Below are positions 1 to 8,383 of a stretch of 64,000 nt of DNA, one piece after another. This stretch comes from Stenotrophomonas indicatrix (GTDB lineage: Bacteria > Pseudomonadota > Gammaproteobacteria > Xanthomonadales > Xanthomonadaceae): NCBI GenBank assembly GCA_041545745.1, contig CP168152.1, positions 1,734,001-1,798,000 of the forward strand, given 5' to 3'. The notes below the pieces were generated by a model. The model did no database searches. It was given only the letters and a program-made list of their open reading frames with translations, and was not told the DNA's origin. Made by a program: the position numbers and the translations under genes. Each line of letters opens with the position of its first letter. Position 1 is the stretch's first letter.

Positions 1-282
1 CTGGCTGGCCGGCAGATCGTGATCGAGAATCTGCCGGTAGCCCCAATCCTGGGTGCGTGACGGGCGCAGCGAACTGCTGCCATTGCCGCGCCATTCGTGC
101 AGGTAGACCGCCACGCCCCTGGCTGCCAGTGCCTGCGCAAGCGGCAGGTAATGGCGCGTGGCCACGCCCAGCGCCGGCAGCCACAACAGCCGTGCCAGCG
201 GCTGTGCAGGCACGCAGGCGATGATCTCGTAACGGTGGCCATCGCCGCTGTCCACGGCGAGCGCGCGTGGCGAATCGCTCAT
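1..282 (-). CDS. alpha/beta hydrolase, N-terminal part (gene runs off the window)
   Basis: This is the first 94 codons of a protein reading out of the left edge. The start ATG at 282 overlaps the thiD stop in an ATGA, so the two genes are probably translationally coupled. The visible part has a beta-strand-rich N-terminus, then a segment LLWLPALGVATRHYLPLAQA and YLHEWRGNGSSS, typical of the oxyanion-loop and strand-4 region of serine-hydrolase alpha/beta folds. The catalytic serine and histidine lie outside the window, so substrate and family cannot be set. Pairing with thiD does not by itself imply a thiamine role. Confidence 0.6.
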   Translation of the reverse strand, partial: MSDSPRALAVDSGDGHRYEIIACVPAQPLARLLWLPALGVATRHYLPLAQALAARGVAVYLHEWRGNGSSSLRPSRTQDWGYRQILDHDLPASQ

Positions 283-1088
283 GCGTGCGGTGCCGCGCCG
301 AAGTGGTCCAGTACCAGCACCTCGCTGCGGCCAGGCGCGTAGCCCTGCTGCAGGCCGCGCGCTACGTAGTCGATGCCGGCTTCGCAGGCATTGGCCAGGC
401 TCAGCCCGTTGCACAGCTGTGCGGCGATGGCCGAGGCCAGCGTGCAGCCCGTGCCGTGCGCATCCAATGGCAAGCGGGCATGGATGAACTCTTCGCTGCT
501 GACACCATCGAAGTAACGGTCGACCACGCGGTTGCCCTCCTGCAGGTGACCGCCCTTCAGCAGCACGGCACCGGCACCCAGATCAAGCAGTGAGGCGGCG
601 GCTTGTTCTGCGTCGTTGCCATTGTCGATGCTGCGGCCGACCAGCAGCTCCGCTTCCGGTGCATTGGGGGTGACCAGGGTGGCCAGTGGCAGCAGCCGTT
701 CGCGCATTGCCTGCAGCGCGCTGTCCTCCAGCAGGCGCGCGCCGCTGGTGGCGACCATCACCGGGTCCAGCACCACGTGCGGCGGTCGATGGCGTTCAAG
801 GGCATCGGCCACAGCGTGGATCACCTCGGCGTTGGCCAGCATGCCCAGCTTCACTGCGTGGATATCGAAGTCGTCGAAGCAGGCCTCGATCTGCGCGCGC
901 AGGAAGTCGACCGGCGGCACGTGCACGGCGCTGACGCCGCGGGTGTTCTGCGCGGTCAGCGCGGCGATCACCGACAGGCCGTGCACGCGATGCGCGGCGA
1001 AGGCCTTCAGGTCGGCCTGGATGCCGGCGCCACCGCCAGAATCGGAGCCGGCGATGGTCAGGGCGGAAACGGGGGTGGTCGGGCTCAT
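279..1088 (-). CDS. thiD: hydroxymethylpyrimidine/phosphomethylpyrimidine kinase
   Basis: A 269-residue ribokinase-fold enzyme that phosphorylates HMP and then HMP-P in cytosolic thiamine biosynthesis and salvage. The N-terminus carries ALTIAGSDSGGGAGIQADLK, the ThiD substrate and glycine-rich signature. Further in are VLDPVMVATSG and VTPNAPEAELL, and near the C-terminus DAHGTGCTLASAIAA, the anion hole with the catalytic Asp. The ATG at 1088 was chosen because the family N-terminus begins there; the frame stays open upstream but that stretch is low-complexity. Length is normal for the family. The stop overlaps the start of the downstream hydrolase. Confidence 0.95.
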   Translation of the reverse strand: MSPTTPVSALTIAGSDSGGGAGIQADLKAFAAHRVHGLSVIAALTAQNTRGVSAVHVPPVDFLRAQIEACFDDFDIHAVKLGMLANAEVIHAVADALERHRPPHVVLDPVMVATSGARLLEDSALQAMRERLLPLATLVTPNAPEAELLVGRSIDNGNDAEQAAASLLDLGAGAVLLKGGHLQEGNRVVDRYFDGVSSEEFIHARLPLDAHGTGCTLASAIAAQLCNGLSLANACEAGIDYVARGLQQGYAPGRSEVLVLDHFGAAPHA

Positions 1089-1196
1089 GCGGTGATTGTG
1101 CCGTGCTGCTAAGTGTGGGGGTAGTGCCGGCCGGGTTGCACCCGGCACCCGCAGAAGCAACAGCAACACCGGAGCAACGGCGGCATCTCGTGGGAT

Positions 1197-1298
1197 GCGG
1201 GGCGGTGTGGGCCTGCAGGACACGCCGTAAACCCGTCCATGGGGGCTCGATGGCGCCATCCATGGCGCCAACGGTCCTGCAGCCCCACACCGCCCCGC
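1197..1298 (+). repeat. long palindromic element, copy A
   Basis: Arms at 1197-1221 and 1274-1298 are complementary at 24 of 25 positions, so the 102 nt can fold into one long stem. The 52-nt core (1222-1273) contains GGCGCCATCCATGGCGCC, a perfect inner hairpin, and a second shorter hairpin around CCGTCCATGGG. The core is shared with copies B, C and D, while the arm sequence is largely private to this copy. Core orientation is plus. Confidence 0.85.
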
Positions 1299-1316
1299 CT
1301 CTGACGGCTTCCTGCA

Positions 1317-1388
1317 GTAGATCCACGCCATGCGTGGATATCGCGGAAATGATCGGAGGGACAACGTAGATCCACGCCATGCGTGGAT
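1317..1388. repeat. tandem pair of SMAG (GTAG-headed) palindromes
   Basis: Two identical 23-nt monomers, 1317-1339 and 1366-1388, each begin GTAG and form a hairpin from ATCCACGC and GCGTGGAT around a CAT loop. They are direct repeats separated by 26 nt. The same monomer recurs at 44834, 50166, 50202 and 56611. It matches the SMAG repeats described in S. maltophilia. Confidence 0.85.
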
Positions 1389-1398
1389 GACGCCATGC

Positions 1399-2067
1399 TC
1401 ACCGCCGCCAGCGTGCCCACTGCTGGTAGAACACATAGCCCAGGCCGGTCAGTCCGGTCAGCAGGGCAGGGGCGAGCAGGGCGTCGTACTGCCAGCGTAC
1501 GAACAGCCAAGCGCCGATCACGCCGCCAGCAAGGAAGCCGCTGATGATCAGGCCGCTCAGGGTCAGGCGCCGTACCTGCAGCGGCAGTCCGCGCAGCAGG
1601 TGGCCCAGGCCGATGCCGAGATCGGTGAACATGCCGCTGAGATGAGTGGTGCGTACGACGGCACCACTGAACGTGGTAGCCATCGCATTCTGCAGTCCGC
1701 AGGCCATCGCGGCTGCCAGTGCGCCCCAGATCTGATGTTGCTTGAACAGCGGAATGGCCGCCAGCAGCAACAGCGATTCCAGCGCCAGTGCTACGCCGTA
1801 GCGGCGGCCGAGCTGCAGTGCGCTGTCCTGGATCAGCAGTCCGCTGACCATCGCGCCCAGTGAGAATGCGATCAGCAGACCCCACAGATGGCCGACCGCG
1901 CGCCAATCACCCTGCGCCAACGCCATGCCGAGCTGGCTGGTGCTGCCGGTCATGTGGCTGACCGCCTGGTGTTCAAAACCGAGGAAGCCAACCACATTGA
2001 CCATGCCGGCCACGCACGACAGCGCGACCGCGCCGATCCAGACCCAGGTGGGCAGGCGGATTCCCAT
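1399..2067 (-). CDS. DUF1275 (YoaK-like) integral membrane protein
   Basis: A 222-residue protein with about six hydrophobic segments. The family hallmarks are visible: an N-terminal SCVAGMVNVVGFLGF segment, then HMTGSTSQLGMALAQGD, and mid-protein CGLQNAMATTFSGAVVRTTH, a conserved polar loop of DUF1275. Start ATG 2067 was taken because it sits directly before the first membrane segment; the longer frame adds a Ser/Ala-rich tail that overlaps the upstream gene. Function is unknown; the family is annotated only as inner-membrane proteins. It lies 10 bp downstream of the lipoprotein gene, so the two are likely co-transcribed. Confidence 0.85.
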   Translation of the reverse strand: MGIRLPTWVWIGAVALSCVAGMVNVVGFLGFEHQAVSHMTGSTSQLGMALAQGDWRAVGHLWGLLIAFSLGAMVSGLLIQDSALQLGRRYGVALALESLLLLAAIPLFKQHQIWGALAAAMACGLQNAMATTFSGAVVRTTHLSGMFTDLGIGLGHLLRGLPLQVRRLTLSGLIISGFLAGGVIGAWLFVRWQYDALLAPALLTGLTGLGYVFYQQWARWRR

Positions 2068-2077
2068 GGCAGGCCCC

Positions 2078-2584
2078 TCAGGGCCCGCCGAAGCCGCCGT
2101 TGAACTGCAGCTCGCTGAAGGTCCCGCTGGCCGGGTCGAAGACCGCGCCCCAGAACTGCGCGCCGCCATCGCAGACCCGCACCGCTTCGCGGGCGGGCCG
2201 CAGACTGTTGTCTTCAGGCTGGTGGAACGCGTTGATGTAGATCACCTGCTTTCCGTCCAGTTCGATGCCGACGTACTGGCGATCGAAATCCATGACATGC
2301 GGCACCTGCGTTTCCAGCGCTGACAGCTTCGCTTCCAGCTGGTCCACCTGCTGCCGGCTCGGTGCCCAGTAGCCGCTGACCCGCCCGGCCTCGCGGCCGG
2401 GGCTGGGTCGCGAACAGGTGTCGAGCACCTGCGCGGCGATGATCGGGCGGGTGACCACCCAGGATTGGCCACTGCGCTCGGTGGTCGGCACGCTGGCCGG
2501 TCCCTGCGTGGTCGCGCAGGCACCGAGCAGCGTGGTAATGGCGACCGCCATCGATGGCAGCAGCAGACGGGTGCAACGGTTCAC
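2078..2584 (-). CDS. hypothetical lipoprotein
   Basis: A 168-residue predicted lipoprotein with a short hydrophobic signal and the lipobox LLGAC (Cys at about residue 23). The mature part has a YVGIELDGKQVIYINAFH segment, a paired cysteine near the C-terminus and a Gly/Phe-rich tail. I do not recognise a named domain. The start is a GTG whose GTGA overlaps the stop of the PIN-PhoH gene, which strongly supports both the start and co-translation. It is probably a cell-envelope protein conserved in Xanthomonadaceae; function unknown. Confidence 0.75.
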   Translation of the reverse strand: MNRCTRLLLPSMAVAITTLLGACATTQGPASVPTTERSGQSWVVTRPIIAAQVLDTCSRPSPGREAGRVSGYWAPSRQQVDQLEAKLSALETQVPHVMDFDRQYVGIELDGKQVIYINAFHQPEDNSLRPAREAVRVCDGGAQFWGAVFDPASGTFSELQFNGGFGGP

Positions 2585-3984
2585 AACACCTCCGACGCGT
2601 AATCGGCCAGCCGCGAGCGTTCACCGCGACGCAGCGTGATATGCGCGCTGTGCGGCCAGTTCTTGAAGCGGTCCACCGCATAGGTCAGGCCCGACGTGGT
2701 TTCGGTCAGGTACGGGGTGTCGATCTGTTCGACGTTGCCCAGGCAGACGATCTTGGTGCCGGGGCCGGCACGGGTGATCAGCGTTTTCATCTGCTTGGGC
2801 GTGAGGTTCTGCGCCTCGTCCAGGATCAGGTAACGCGACAGGAACGTTCGGCCGCGCATGAAGTTCATCGAGCGGATCTTGATGCGGCTGGCCAGCAGGT
2901 CGTTGGTGGCCTGGCGGCCCCAGGTACCGCCTTCCTGGTTGTGCGTCAGCACTTCCAGGTTGTCGGTCAGCGCGCCCATCCACGGCGTCATCTTCTCTTC
3001 TTCGGTACCGGGCAGGAAGCCGATGTCCTCGCCGACGCTGACCGTGGCGCGGGTCATGATGATCTCGCGGTAGCGCTGCTGGTCCATCGTCTGCGCCAGG
3101 CCGGCGGCCAGCGCCAGCAGGGTCTTGCCGGTGCCGGCGGTGCCAAGCAGGGTGACGAAGTCGATCTCCGGATCCATCAGTGCGTTGAGTGCGAAGTTCT
3201 GCTCACGGTTGCGCGCGCTGATGCCCCACACGGCATGGCTGCCGTGGCGGAAGTCATCGACCAGCGACAACACCACCTTGCCATCGCCGACGATCTTGCT
3301 GACACGCAGCTCGACTTCGTCTTCGCCTGGCAGGTACACGTACTGGTTCGGGTACCACTCTTCGCCGTCCTGGGCGAGAATTTCGTAGTGCGTGCGGCCC
3401 TTGTCGCTCCAGCTGCGCAGATCCTCGCCGTGGCGCTTCCAGAAGTCTTCCGGCAACTCGGTGGCGCCGGTGTAGAGCAGGCTGAAATCGTCCAGCGCGC
3501 GGTCGTTCTCGTAGTCTTCCGACACGATGCCGGCGATGGCGGCCTTGATCCGCAGGTTGATGTCCTTGGAGACGAACACCACCGGGATTTCCGGCGTTTC
3601 TTCTTTCAGCGCCAGGATCGCGCCGAGGATGGCATTATCCGGGATGACCTTGCCAAAGCTCTTGCCCGCGTCGAAATGGCTGGTCTGGAAGCGCAGCAGG
3701 CCCACGCTCTGCTTGCCGCGCAGCTGCAGGCCCTGCGGCCGCTGCAGCGGAATGCCCTCGGCCAGGTTGTCCAGGCCCGAAGCCTGCACCAGCTCGTTGA
3801 GGAAGCGGCTGACCTGGCGGGCATTGCGGCTCGCTTCGGTCGTACCCTTCTTGCCGTTGTCCAGCTCCTCGATCACCTGCATGGGCAGGTAGACATCGTG
3901 CTCCTCGAATTTGAACAGCGCGGTGGGATCGTGCATCAGCACGTTGGTATCCAGCACGTAGATGCGCTTGCCTCGGGTCATCAT
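2581..3984 (-). CDS. PIN-domain / PhoH-like ATPase (YlaK type)
   Basis: A 467-residue fusion of an N-terminal PIN nuclease domain (roughly residues 7-150, first acidic residue in YVLDTNVL, D12) and a C-terminal PhoH ATPase domain. Walker A is GTAGTGKT at 281-288 and Walker B contains DEAQ at 389-392, followed by PGTKIVCLGN. PIN-PhoH proteins are cytosolic RNA-unwinding and cutting enzymes in characterised actinobacterial members; the exact role here is inferred. Start 3984 has AGGAA close upstream, and a second ATG follows directly. It appears to be the second gene of a unit that continues into the lipoprotein gene. Confidence 0.88.
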   Translation of the reverse strand: MMTRGKRIYVLDTNVLMHDPTALFKFEEHDVYLPMQVIEELDNGKKGTTEASRNARQVSRFLNELVQASGLDNLAEGIPLQRPQGLQLRGKQSVGLLRFQTSHFDAGKSFGKVIPDNAILGAILALKEETPEIPVVFVSKDINLRIKAAIAGIVSEDYENDRALDDFSLLYTGATELPEDFWKRHGEDLRSWSDKGRTHYEILAQDGEEWYPNQYVYLPGEDEVELRVSKIVGDGKVVLSLVDDFRHGSHAVWGISARNREQNFALNALMDPEIDFVTLLGTAGTGKTLLALAAGLAQTMDQQRYREIIMTRATVSVGEDIGFLPGTEEEKMTPWMGALTDNLEVLTHNQEGGTWGRQATNDLLASRIKIRSMNFMRGRTFLSRYLILDEAQNLTPKQMKTLITRAGPGTKIVCLGNVEQIDTPYLTETTSGLTYAVDRFKNWPHSAHITLRRGERSRLADYASEVL

Positions 3985-4065
3985 CGGTTCCTGGTTACGG
4001 ACAGGGAAAAACCACCACGGCCTGCTGCAGGGCAGGGTGGTGGCGGACAAAGTGGGCGATGGGAC

Positions 4066-4545
4066 TCACTTGGACGGATGGGCCTTCAGTTCGGCAAGCA
4101 CGGCGTCGGCATGGCCGGCGACCTTGACCTTGCGCCATGACTGCACGATGCGGCTGTCGGGGGAAATCAGGAAGGTGCTGCGCTCGATGCCACGTACCTG
4201 CTTGCCGTACATGTTCTTCATCTTGATCACCTCAAAGGCGCTGCACAGCGCTTCGTCGGTATCACTGACCAGCGGGAACGCGAAGCCCTGCTTGGCGCAG
4301 AAGTTGTCGTGGGACTTCACCGAGTCGCGGGAGACGCCAAGCACCACCGCGCCCGCCTTCCTGAAGTCGGGCAGCAGTGCGTTGAAGTCAATGCCTTCGG
4401 TGGTGCAGCCCGGGGTGCTGTCCTTGGGGTAGAAGTACAGCACCAGCCACTGGCCGGCGTAATCGCCGAGGGTGGCCTGGGCGCCGCCGGACAGCGCCAG
4501 CGGCAGGGAGAGGGTGGTGCTGTCCAGGGTATCGCCGTTGTTCAT
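4066..4545 (-). CDS. bcp: thioredoxin-dependent peroxiredoxin, PrxQ/Bcp family
   Basis: A 159-residue thiol peroxidase that reduces hydrogen peroxide and organic hydroperoxides in the cytosol. The peroxidatic Cys is C47 in STPGCTTEG. The Cys five residues later that E. coli Bcp has is absent; instead C83 in DNFCAKQG is placed as the resolving Cys of the Xanthomonas-type PrxQ. A third Cys lies at ALCSAF. The ATG at 4545 has AAGGACCTC directly upstream as ribosome binding site. It lies between the GcvR-like gene and the PhoH gene, all on the minus strand. Confidence 0.93.
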   Translation of the reverse strand: MNNGDTLDSTTLSLPLALSGGAQATLGDYAGQWLVLYFYPKDSTPGCTTEGIDFNALLPDFRKAGAVVLGVSRDSVKSHDNFCAKQGFAFPLVSDTDEALCSAFEVIKMKNMYGKQVRGIERSTFLISPDSRIVQSWRKVKVAGHADAVLAELKAHPSK

Positions 4546-4636
4546 GAGGTCCTTCTGTCGAGCCTGGGTTCTTTCTACGACAATTGCATGAAACGCCACG
4601 CGCCCGTGAGGAGCGCGCGAAAAATCAGGATTTCAA

Positions 4637-5197
4637 TCAGAACTTCATCGGGTCCATGATCGCGTCCAGGTTCAAGTGGTCGCAGAACTCGAGGAAATCG
4701 TCGCGCAGGGCGGCGATGTGCATGTTGGCCGGCACGCCGATGGTGACCTGTGCGCTGAACATCTCCGCACCGGTCTGCATGGCGCGGTAACGCGTGCTCT
4801 GCAGGGTCTCGATGGTGATGCCCTGGCGATCGAAGAAATCGGCCAGCTGGAACAGGATGCCCGGCTTGTCGGCGGCGATCACCTCGACGATGTACGGCAG
4901 CAGGTTGGACTGCGCCTGCTTGGCTTCGGTGCGATACCACACCAGCTTCAGGCCTTCCTCGCGCTCGAGCCGGGTCAGCATCGCTTCCAGCTTGGCCACC
5001 GAATCCCAGGAGCCGGTGGCCAGCGCGGTCACCGAGACATCGCGGCCCACGGTGGCCAGGCGTGCATCCACCAGATTGCACCCGCTGTCGGCGATGCGGC
5101 GGGTGACGGACAACAGGGGGGACTCCGGATGCGTCGTATAGGCGTTGATCAGGAGGTGGTTTTCGCTCGGCGCTGGGCGCGGGGTGGTGTCGGTCAA
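4637..5197 (-). CDS. gcvR: GcvR-like ACT-domain regulatory protein
   Basis: About 186 residues with two ACT domains: the first covers HLLINAYTTHPESPLLSVTRRIADSGCN, shown here in part as SVTRRIADSGCNLVDARLA, and the second begins YIVEVIAADKPGILFQLADF. This is the architecture of GcvR, which antagonises the glycine-cleavage activator GcvA by protein contact. No ATG fits. I chose the TTG at 5197 because family similarity begins at TDTTPRP and GGAA lies upstream; this start is uncertain. It is divergent from dapA, as is common for gcvR homologues. Confidence 0.8.
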   Translation of the reverse strand: MTDTTPRPAPSENHLLINAYTTHPESPLLSVTRRIADSGCNLVDARLATVGRDVSVTALATGSWDSVAKLEAMLTRLEREEGLKLVWYRTEAKQAQSNLLPYIVEVIAADKPGILFQLADFFDRQGITIETLQSTRYRAMQTGAEMFSAQVTIGVPANMHIAALRDDFLEFCDHLNLDAIMDPMKF

Positions 5198-5361
5198 GGC
5201 GATTCCGGGTAATGCATGCGTTAGTCTGAATGCCCGCCTGAGGCGGGGATCCACCGGTGTCCAGCATACTTGCCCGTGCTTTCGCGCCGCAAGTAACATT
5301 CAGAACGCCCGCGCCCTTCCGTGGCGGACGTTTTCCCTCCCCAGCCAAGAGCAGCACGTCC

Positions 5362-6255
5362 TTGTCCCTTTCCGGCCTCATCACCGCGCTGGCGACCCCC
5401 TTCCGGGCCGACGGCGCACTCGACCCCGACGGTTGGCAGCGCCTGCTGCACCTGCAGCTGGAGGGCGGCGTCCAAGGCGTTGTCGTTGCCGGCTCCACCG
5501 GCGAGGCAGCCACCCTGTCCGATGCGGAGTACGACCAGCTGCTGGCCAGCGCGGTCGAGCGTATCGCCGGCCGCGTTCCGGTCCTGGCCGGCACCGGCCT
5601 GTCCGGCACCGCCAAGACCATCGAACAGACCCGCCGCGCCGCCGCGCTCGGCGCCACCCACGCACTGGTGGTCACCCCGCCGTACGTGCGGCCGACCCAG
5701 GCCGGCCTGATCGCGCATTACCGTGCGGTGGCCGAGCAGGGGGGATTGCCGGTGGTGCTGTACAACGTGCCCGGCCGTACCGGCTGCGACATGCTGCCGG
5801 AGACCGTGGCCGAGCTCGCCAGCCATCCGAACATCGTCGGCATCAAGGAAGCGGTGGGTGATACCGGCCGCGTGCGTGCGCTGCTGGACCTGCGCAGCCC
5901 GACCTTCGCCGTGCTTACCGGTGATGACGGCACGGCCGCACGTTCGATCCAGGCCGGCATGGACGGCCTGATCTCGGTCGGTTCCAACGTGCTGCCCGGC
6001 GCCTACCGCCGGATGTGCGACCTGGCTGCTGCCCATGACCATGAAGCCGTCGAATCCTGGGATGCGCGCCTGCAGCCGTTCCATGACTTCTGCGGTGTCG
6101 AATCCAACCCGATTCCGGTCAAGGCGCTGTTGCGTCGGATCGGCATCGGTCACGATCTGCGCCTGCCGCTGCTGCCGCTTTCGGCTGCACATGCGCCTGC
6201 CGCCGACCATCTCGCCGGCGATATCGCCGCCCTCGAAGCCCTTTCCAGCCACTGA
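5362..6255 (+). CDS. dapA: 4-hydroxy-tetrahydrodipicolinate synthase
   Basis: A 297-residue class I aldolase that condenses pyruvate with aspartate semialdehyde, the first committed step of lysine and diaminopimelate synthesis in the cytosol. It shows GSTGE (44-48), the catalytic Tyr in [10 protein letters not shown] (Y134), and the Schiff-base Lys in GIKEAVGD (K162). Family similarity starts at [13 protein letters not shown], so a TTG at 5362 is the likely start; an in-frame ATG 105 nt upstream would add a non-conserved basic segment. The BamC-like gene follows after 32 bp, the dapA-bamC order seen widely in gammaproteobacteria. Confidence 0.95.
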   Translation: MSLSGLITALATPFRADGALDPDGWQRLLHLQLEGGVQGVVVAGSTGEAATLSDAEYDQLLASAVERIAGRVPVLAGTGLSGTAKTIEQTRRAAALGATHALVVTPPYVRPTQAGLIAHYRAVAEQGGLPVVLYNVPGRTGCDMLPETVAELASHPNIVGIKEAVGDTGRVRALLDLRSPTFAVLTGDDGTAARSIQAGMDGLISVGSNVLPGAYRRMCDLAAAHDHEAVESWDARLQPFHDFCGVESNPIPVKALLRRIGIGHDLRLPLLPLSAAHAPAADHLAGDIAALEALSSH

Positions 6256-6287
6256 CCTTCCGTCTTGGTCTGATCCAGGAGATTCAC

Positions 6288-6803
6288 ATGCGCCAACCCG
6301 TTTCCGCCGTCCGCGTGCTGTCCTTCGCGCTCCTTGCCGTGGCCACCGCAGCCGGCACCACCGGTTGCTTCAAGCGTGGCGTCAAGGGCGACTACGCTCT
6401 GGCCCCGGAAGTGCGTCCGCTGGAAGTGCCGCCGGACCTGAACCTGCCGGCAGGCGCCGGCAACAACCAGGTGCCGACCTTGAGCTCGGCGACCAAGCCG
6501 GCCACGCCGGCCGCAGCCACCCCCGCAGTCAGCGCCACCGGTTTCACCATTGCCGGCAGCAAGGATGAAGCCTTCGCCAAGGTTGGTACCGCGCTGGAAG
6601 GCGTGGAAGGCTTGACCATCGCCACCCGCGCGCAGCTGCTGGGCTCGTATGACGTGGCTTATGAAGGCAGCAACTTCCTGGTCCGCGTGGTCGCCGTCGA
6701 CGCCGGTGCCTACATTTCCGCGGTCGACCCGCGTGGCCTGCCGGCCACCGCCGAAGCCCCGGTGAAGCTGATTGCCACGCTGAAGGCGAAGCTGGCCCCG
6801 TAA
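6288..6803 (+). CDS. BamC/NlpB-like lipoprotein, short form
   Basis: A 171-residue predicted outer-membrane lipoprotein. The signal ends in a lipobox at TGC (Cys about residue 27) after AVATAAGT. The region YALAPEVRPLEVPPDLNLP matches the unstructured N-terminal lasso of BamC that contacts BamD. The remaining ~90 residues would hold only one helix-grip domain, so this is about half the length of E. coli BamC. Position directly after dapA supports the BamC assignment. A clear GGAG lies upstream of the ATG. Function as a BAM-complex accessory is inferred from position and N-terminal motif. Confidence 0.72.
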   Translation: MRQPVSAVRVLSFALLAVATAAGTTGCFKRGVKGDYALAPEVRPLEVPPDLNLPAGAGNNQVPTLSSATKPATPAAATPAVSATGFTIAGSKDEAFAKVGTALEGVEGLTIATRAQLLGSYDVAYEGSNFLVRVVAVDAGAYISAVDPRGLPATAEAPVKLIATLKAKLAP

Positions 6804-6848
6804 TGGCCGGTTGGGTGGGGGCGGGCCTGCTGGTTCGCACCTGCCGTG

Positions 6849-6900
6849 GTAGAGGCCGACCTTGGTCGGTGCCTTTGTGCCAACCAAGGTTGGCAGCTAC
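6849..6900. repeat. SMAG-type inverted dimer
   Basis: This begins GTAG and ends CTAC. The left hairpin is built on CCGACC/GGTCGG and the right on CCAACC/GGTTGG, joined by a short spacer. A near-identical dimer sits on the other side of the IS element at 8311-8362. Confidence 0.8.
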
Positions 6901-6959
6901 CAGGGCCTGACCCGTCCTGCCATAGGTTGACACCTATGGGGTGGATGATCCGGCCGCCG

Positions 6960-8194
6960 TCAGGCGGCCAAGGACGCCCGGTGCATCGCATCGGGCGTCT
7001 GCATTTTAAGGGACAGGTGGGGGCGCTCGGCGTTGTAGATCTCCACTGCCTCAGCCACCATCTGCCGAGCCTGTCCCAGGTCCCGTGGGCGACGGAGCAG
7101 AAACTCGCATTTGAGGATCCCGTTGATCCGCTCTGCCAGAGCGTTCTGATAGCAATCGTAGCCGTCGGTCATGGAGCAGGTCAGGCCGTGCTTGGCATGG
7201 ATCTTCTGATAGTTGTCCGAGCAGTACTGGATGCCCCGATCCGAATGGTGGATCAGCCGTTGCCTCGTTTTCCGGGTTTTCAGGGCCATCTCCAATGCCT
7301 GCGCGGTATGTTCGGTCTGCAGCGTCTCATTCACGCTCCAGCCTACGATCTTGCGTGACCACGCATCGGTAACAAGGCTCAGGTAAACGAACTTCCCATC
7401 TGTTGGTAGATAGGTGATGTCAGCCACCCACACCTGTTCGCAGCCACTGGGAACGATGCATCCTTCACCGGATTTGAGCAGATTGGGATGCTTGCGGAAG
7501 CGATGATGGCTATCGGTCGTCTTGTGATACGCGCGGCGCTGCGGCACCAGCAAGCGCGCTTCTCGGAGCACGTCAAATAAACGATCGCGCCCCAGAGCGA
7601 TCCCCGCCGCCTGCAGCTTCGGCTCAATCAGATGGTGCAGCTTGCGCGTACCGACCCGAGGCTGGCGCGCGCGGCAGTCGCTCACCAGCGACAGTGCCGT
7701 AGCATCAGCAGCGTCTCGCCGCTGATGGCGGTGACCGGCCTGATAGAACGCCTGCCGACTGATGCCGAAATGGCGGCAAGCCCTTGCCACGCTTACGCCT
7801 TTGAGGCGCCCTTGCGTGAGGACTTGCCGGAAGGCTTTTTTACGATTTTTACCCCGTAATCCTCTTTGAGGACATCCACGATGGCCTCGAACAACTGCGC
7901 CTTCTCGTTTGCCTCCCGCAACTGGACCTGCAGGGCCTTGATCTGTTGTTCCGGCGTCAGCGGCTTGGCCGCCCCGGCTTTGGGGACAGTGCTCATGGGA
8001 GGCAATGATGCCCCAGCTGACCAATCCTGCCGACCATGCCGACGAAGCCAGGAAAGCACCGTGCTGCGCCCTTGGATCCCATAACGCTCCTGGGCCTTTT
8101 TGTAGGTCAGCTCCCCGCGCTCGACCTGGTCTACCACCGACAACTTGAAGGCCAGCGAGTAATCCCGTTGGCTGCGCCTGATTGTTGATTTCAT
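6960..8194 (-). CDS. IS3-family transposase OrfAB (programmed -1 frameshift), copy 1
   Basis: A DDE transposase made by slippage from OrfA into the OrfB frame at an A AAA AAG heptamer (minus strand, 7841-7835). The fusion would be about 411 residues. The OrfB part contains an HTH_21-like region (SDCRARQPRVGTRKLHHLI) and an rve/integrase core: first Asp in VWVADITYLPTDG, second in HHSDRGIQYCSDNY, and the Glu in NALAERINGILKCEF. The OrfB frame has no good independent start, which supports frameshifting. Confidence 0.9.
7793..8194 (-). CDS. IS3-family transposase OrfA, copy 1
   Basis: A 133-residue DNA-binding protein with an N-terminal helix-turn-helix (DYSLAFKLSVVDQVERGELTY and onwards) recognising the IS ends. 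It is followed by a leucine-heptad coiled coil (EQQIKALQVQLREANEKAQL), typical of IS3 OrfA dimerisation. The C-terminus is Lys/Ser-rich and overlaps the slippery A6G run where ribosomes shift into OrfB. Alone it normally acts as a repressor of transposition. Confidence 0.9.
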   Translation of the reverse strand: MKSTIRRSQRDYSLAFKLSVVDQVERGELTYKKAQERYGIQGRSTVLSWLRRHGRQDWSAGASLPPMSTVPKAGAAKPLTPEQQIKALQVQLREANEKAQLFEAIVDVLKEDYGVKIVKKPSGKSSRKGASKA

Positions 8195-8257
8195 TGAACA
8201 TTCCTTTTCCAGAGGGAAAAGGTGTCAACCCAATTCAGGACGGGTCAGCCAGAACAG

Positions 8258-8283
8258 AAAAGGGCGCCCTGGGCGCCCTTTTC
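8258..8283. terminator. bidirectional rho-independent terminator
   Basis: The stem AAAGGGCGCCC / GGGCGCCCTTTT has a 2-nt loop and T or A runs on both sides. It sits between the convergent BamC-like gene and fdxA. The IS copy 1 right end is only 10 bp away. Confidence 0.8.
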
Positions 8284-8310
8284 ATTGCCTGCTGGTGCGT
8301 ACCTGCCGTG

Positions 8311-8362
8311 GTAGAGGCCGACCTTGGTCGGTGCCTTTGTGCCAACCAAGGTTGGCAGCTAC
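8311..8362. repeat. SMAG-type inverted dimer (twin of 6849-6900)
   Basis: The sequence has the same GTAG...CTAC dimer with CCGACC and CCAACC stems as at 6849-6900. The similarity extends leftwards to 8287, giving about 82 bp of direct repeat with only a few differences. Confidence 0.8.
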
Positions 8363-8383
8363 CAAGGCCATGGTGCTGGCGCC

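Larger units (their letters stand above)
1089..1398. other. 310-bp intergenic region holding palindrome A and two SMAG repeats
   Basis: There is no plausible gene here; reading frames crossing it are low-complexity. It holds, left to right: a REP-like hairpin with a GCCGGGTTGCACCCGGC stem at about 1127-1143, a CAAC-rich spacer, palindromic element A (1197-1298), a short GAC-containing flank, and two direct SMAG monomers (1317-1339 and 1366-1388). This is the most complete example of the composite layout seen again at 44.7 kb and 50.1 kb. The thiD promoter must lie within it or just to its left. Confidence 0.7.
6908..8247 (-). mobile_element. IS3-family insertion sequence, copy 1 (1340 bp)
   Basis: The ends are inverted: TGACCCGTCCTG at 6908-6919 and CAGGACGGGTCA at 8236-8247. 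They are flanked by a 3-bp direct duplication GCC (6905-6907 and 8248-8250), the size expected for IS3 members. The transposase is encoded on the minus strand as OrfA and a frameshift product. It is identical in length to the copy at 10724, and I noticed one base difference (G at 7248, A at 11064, silent). Such identity points to recent transposition. It lies between the convergent BamC-like gene and fdxA, next to a terminator. Confidence 0.95.
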
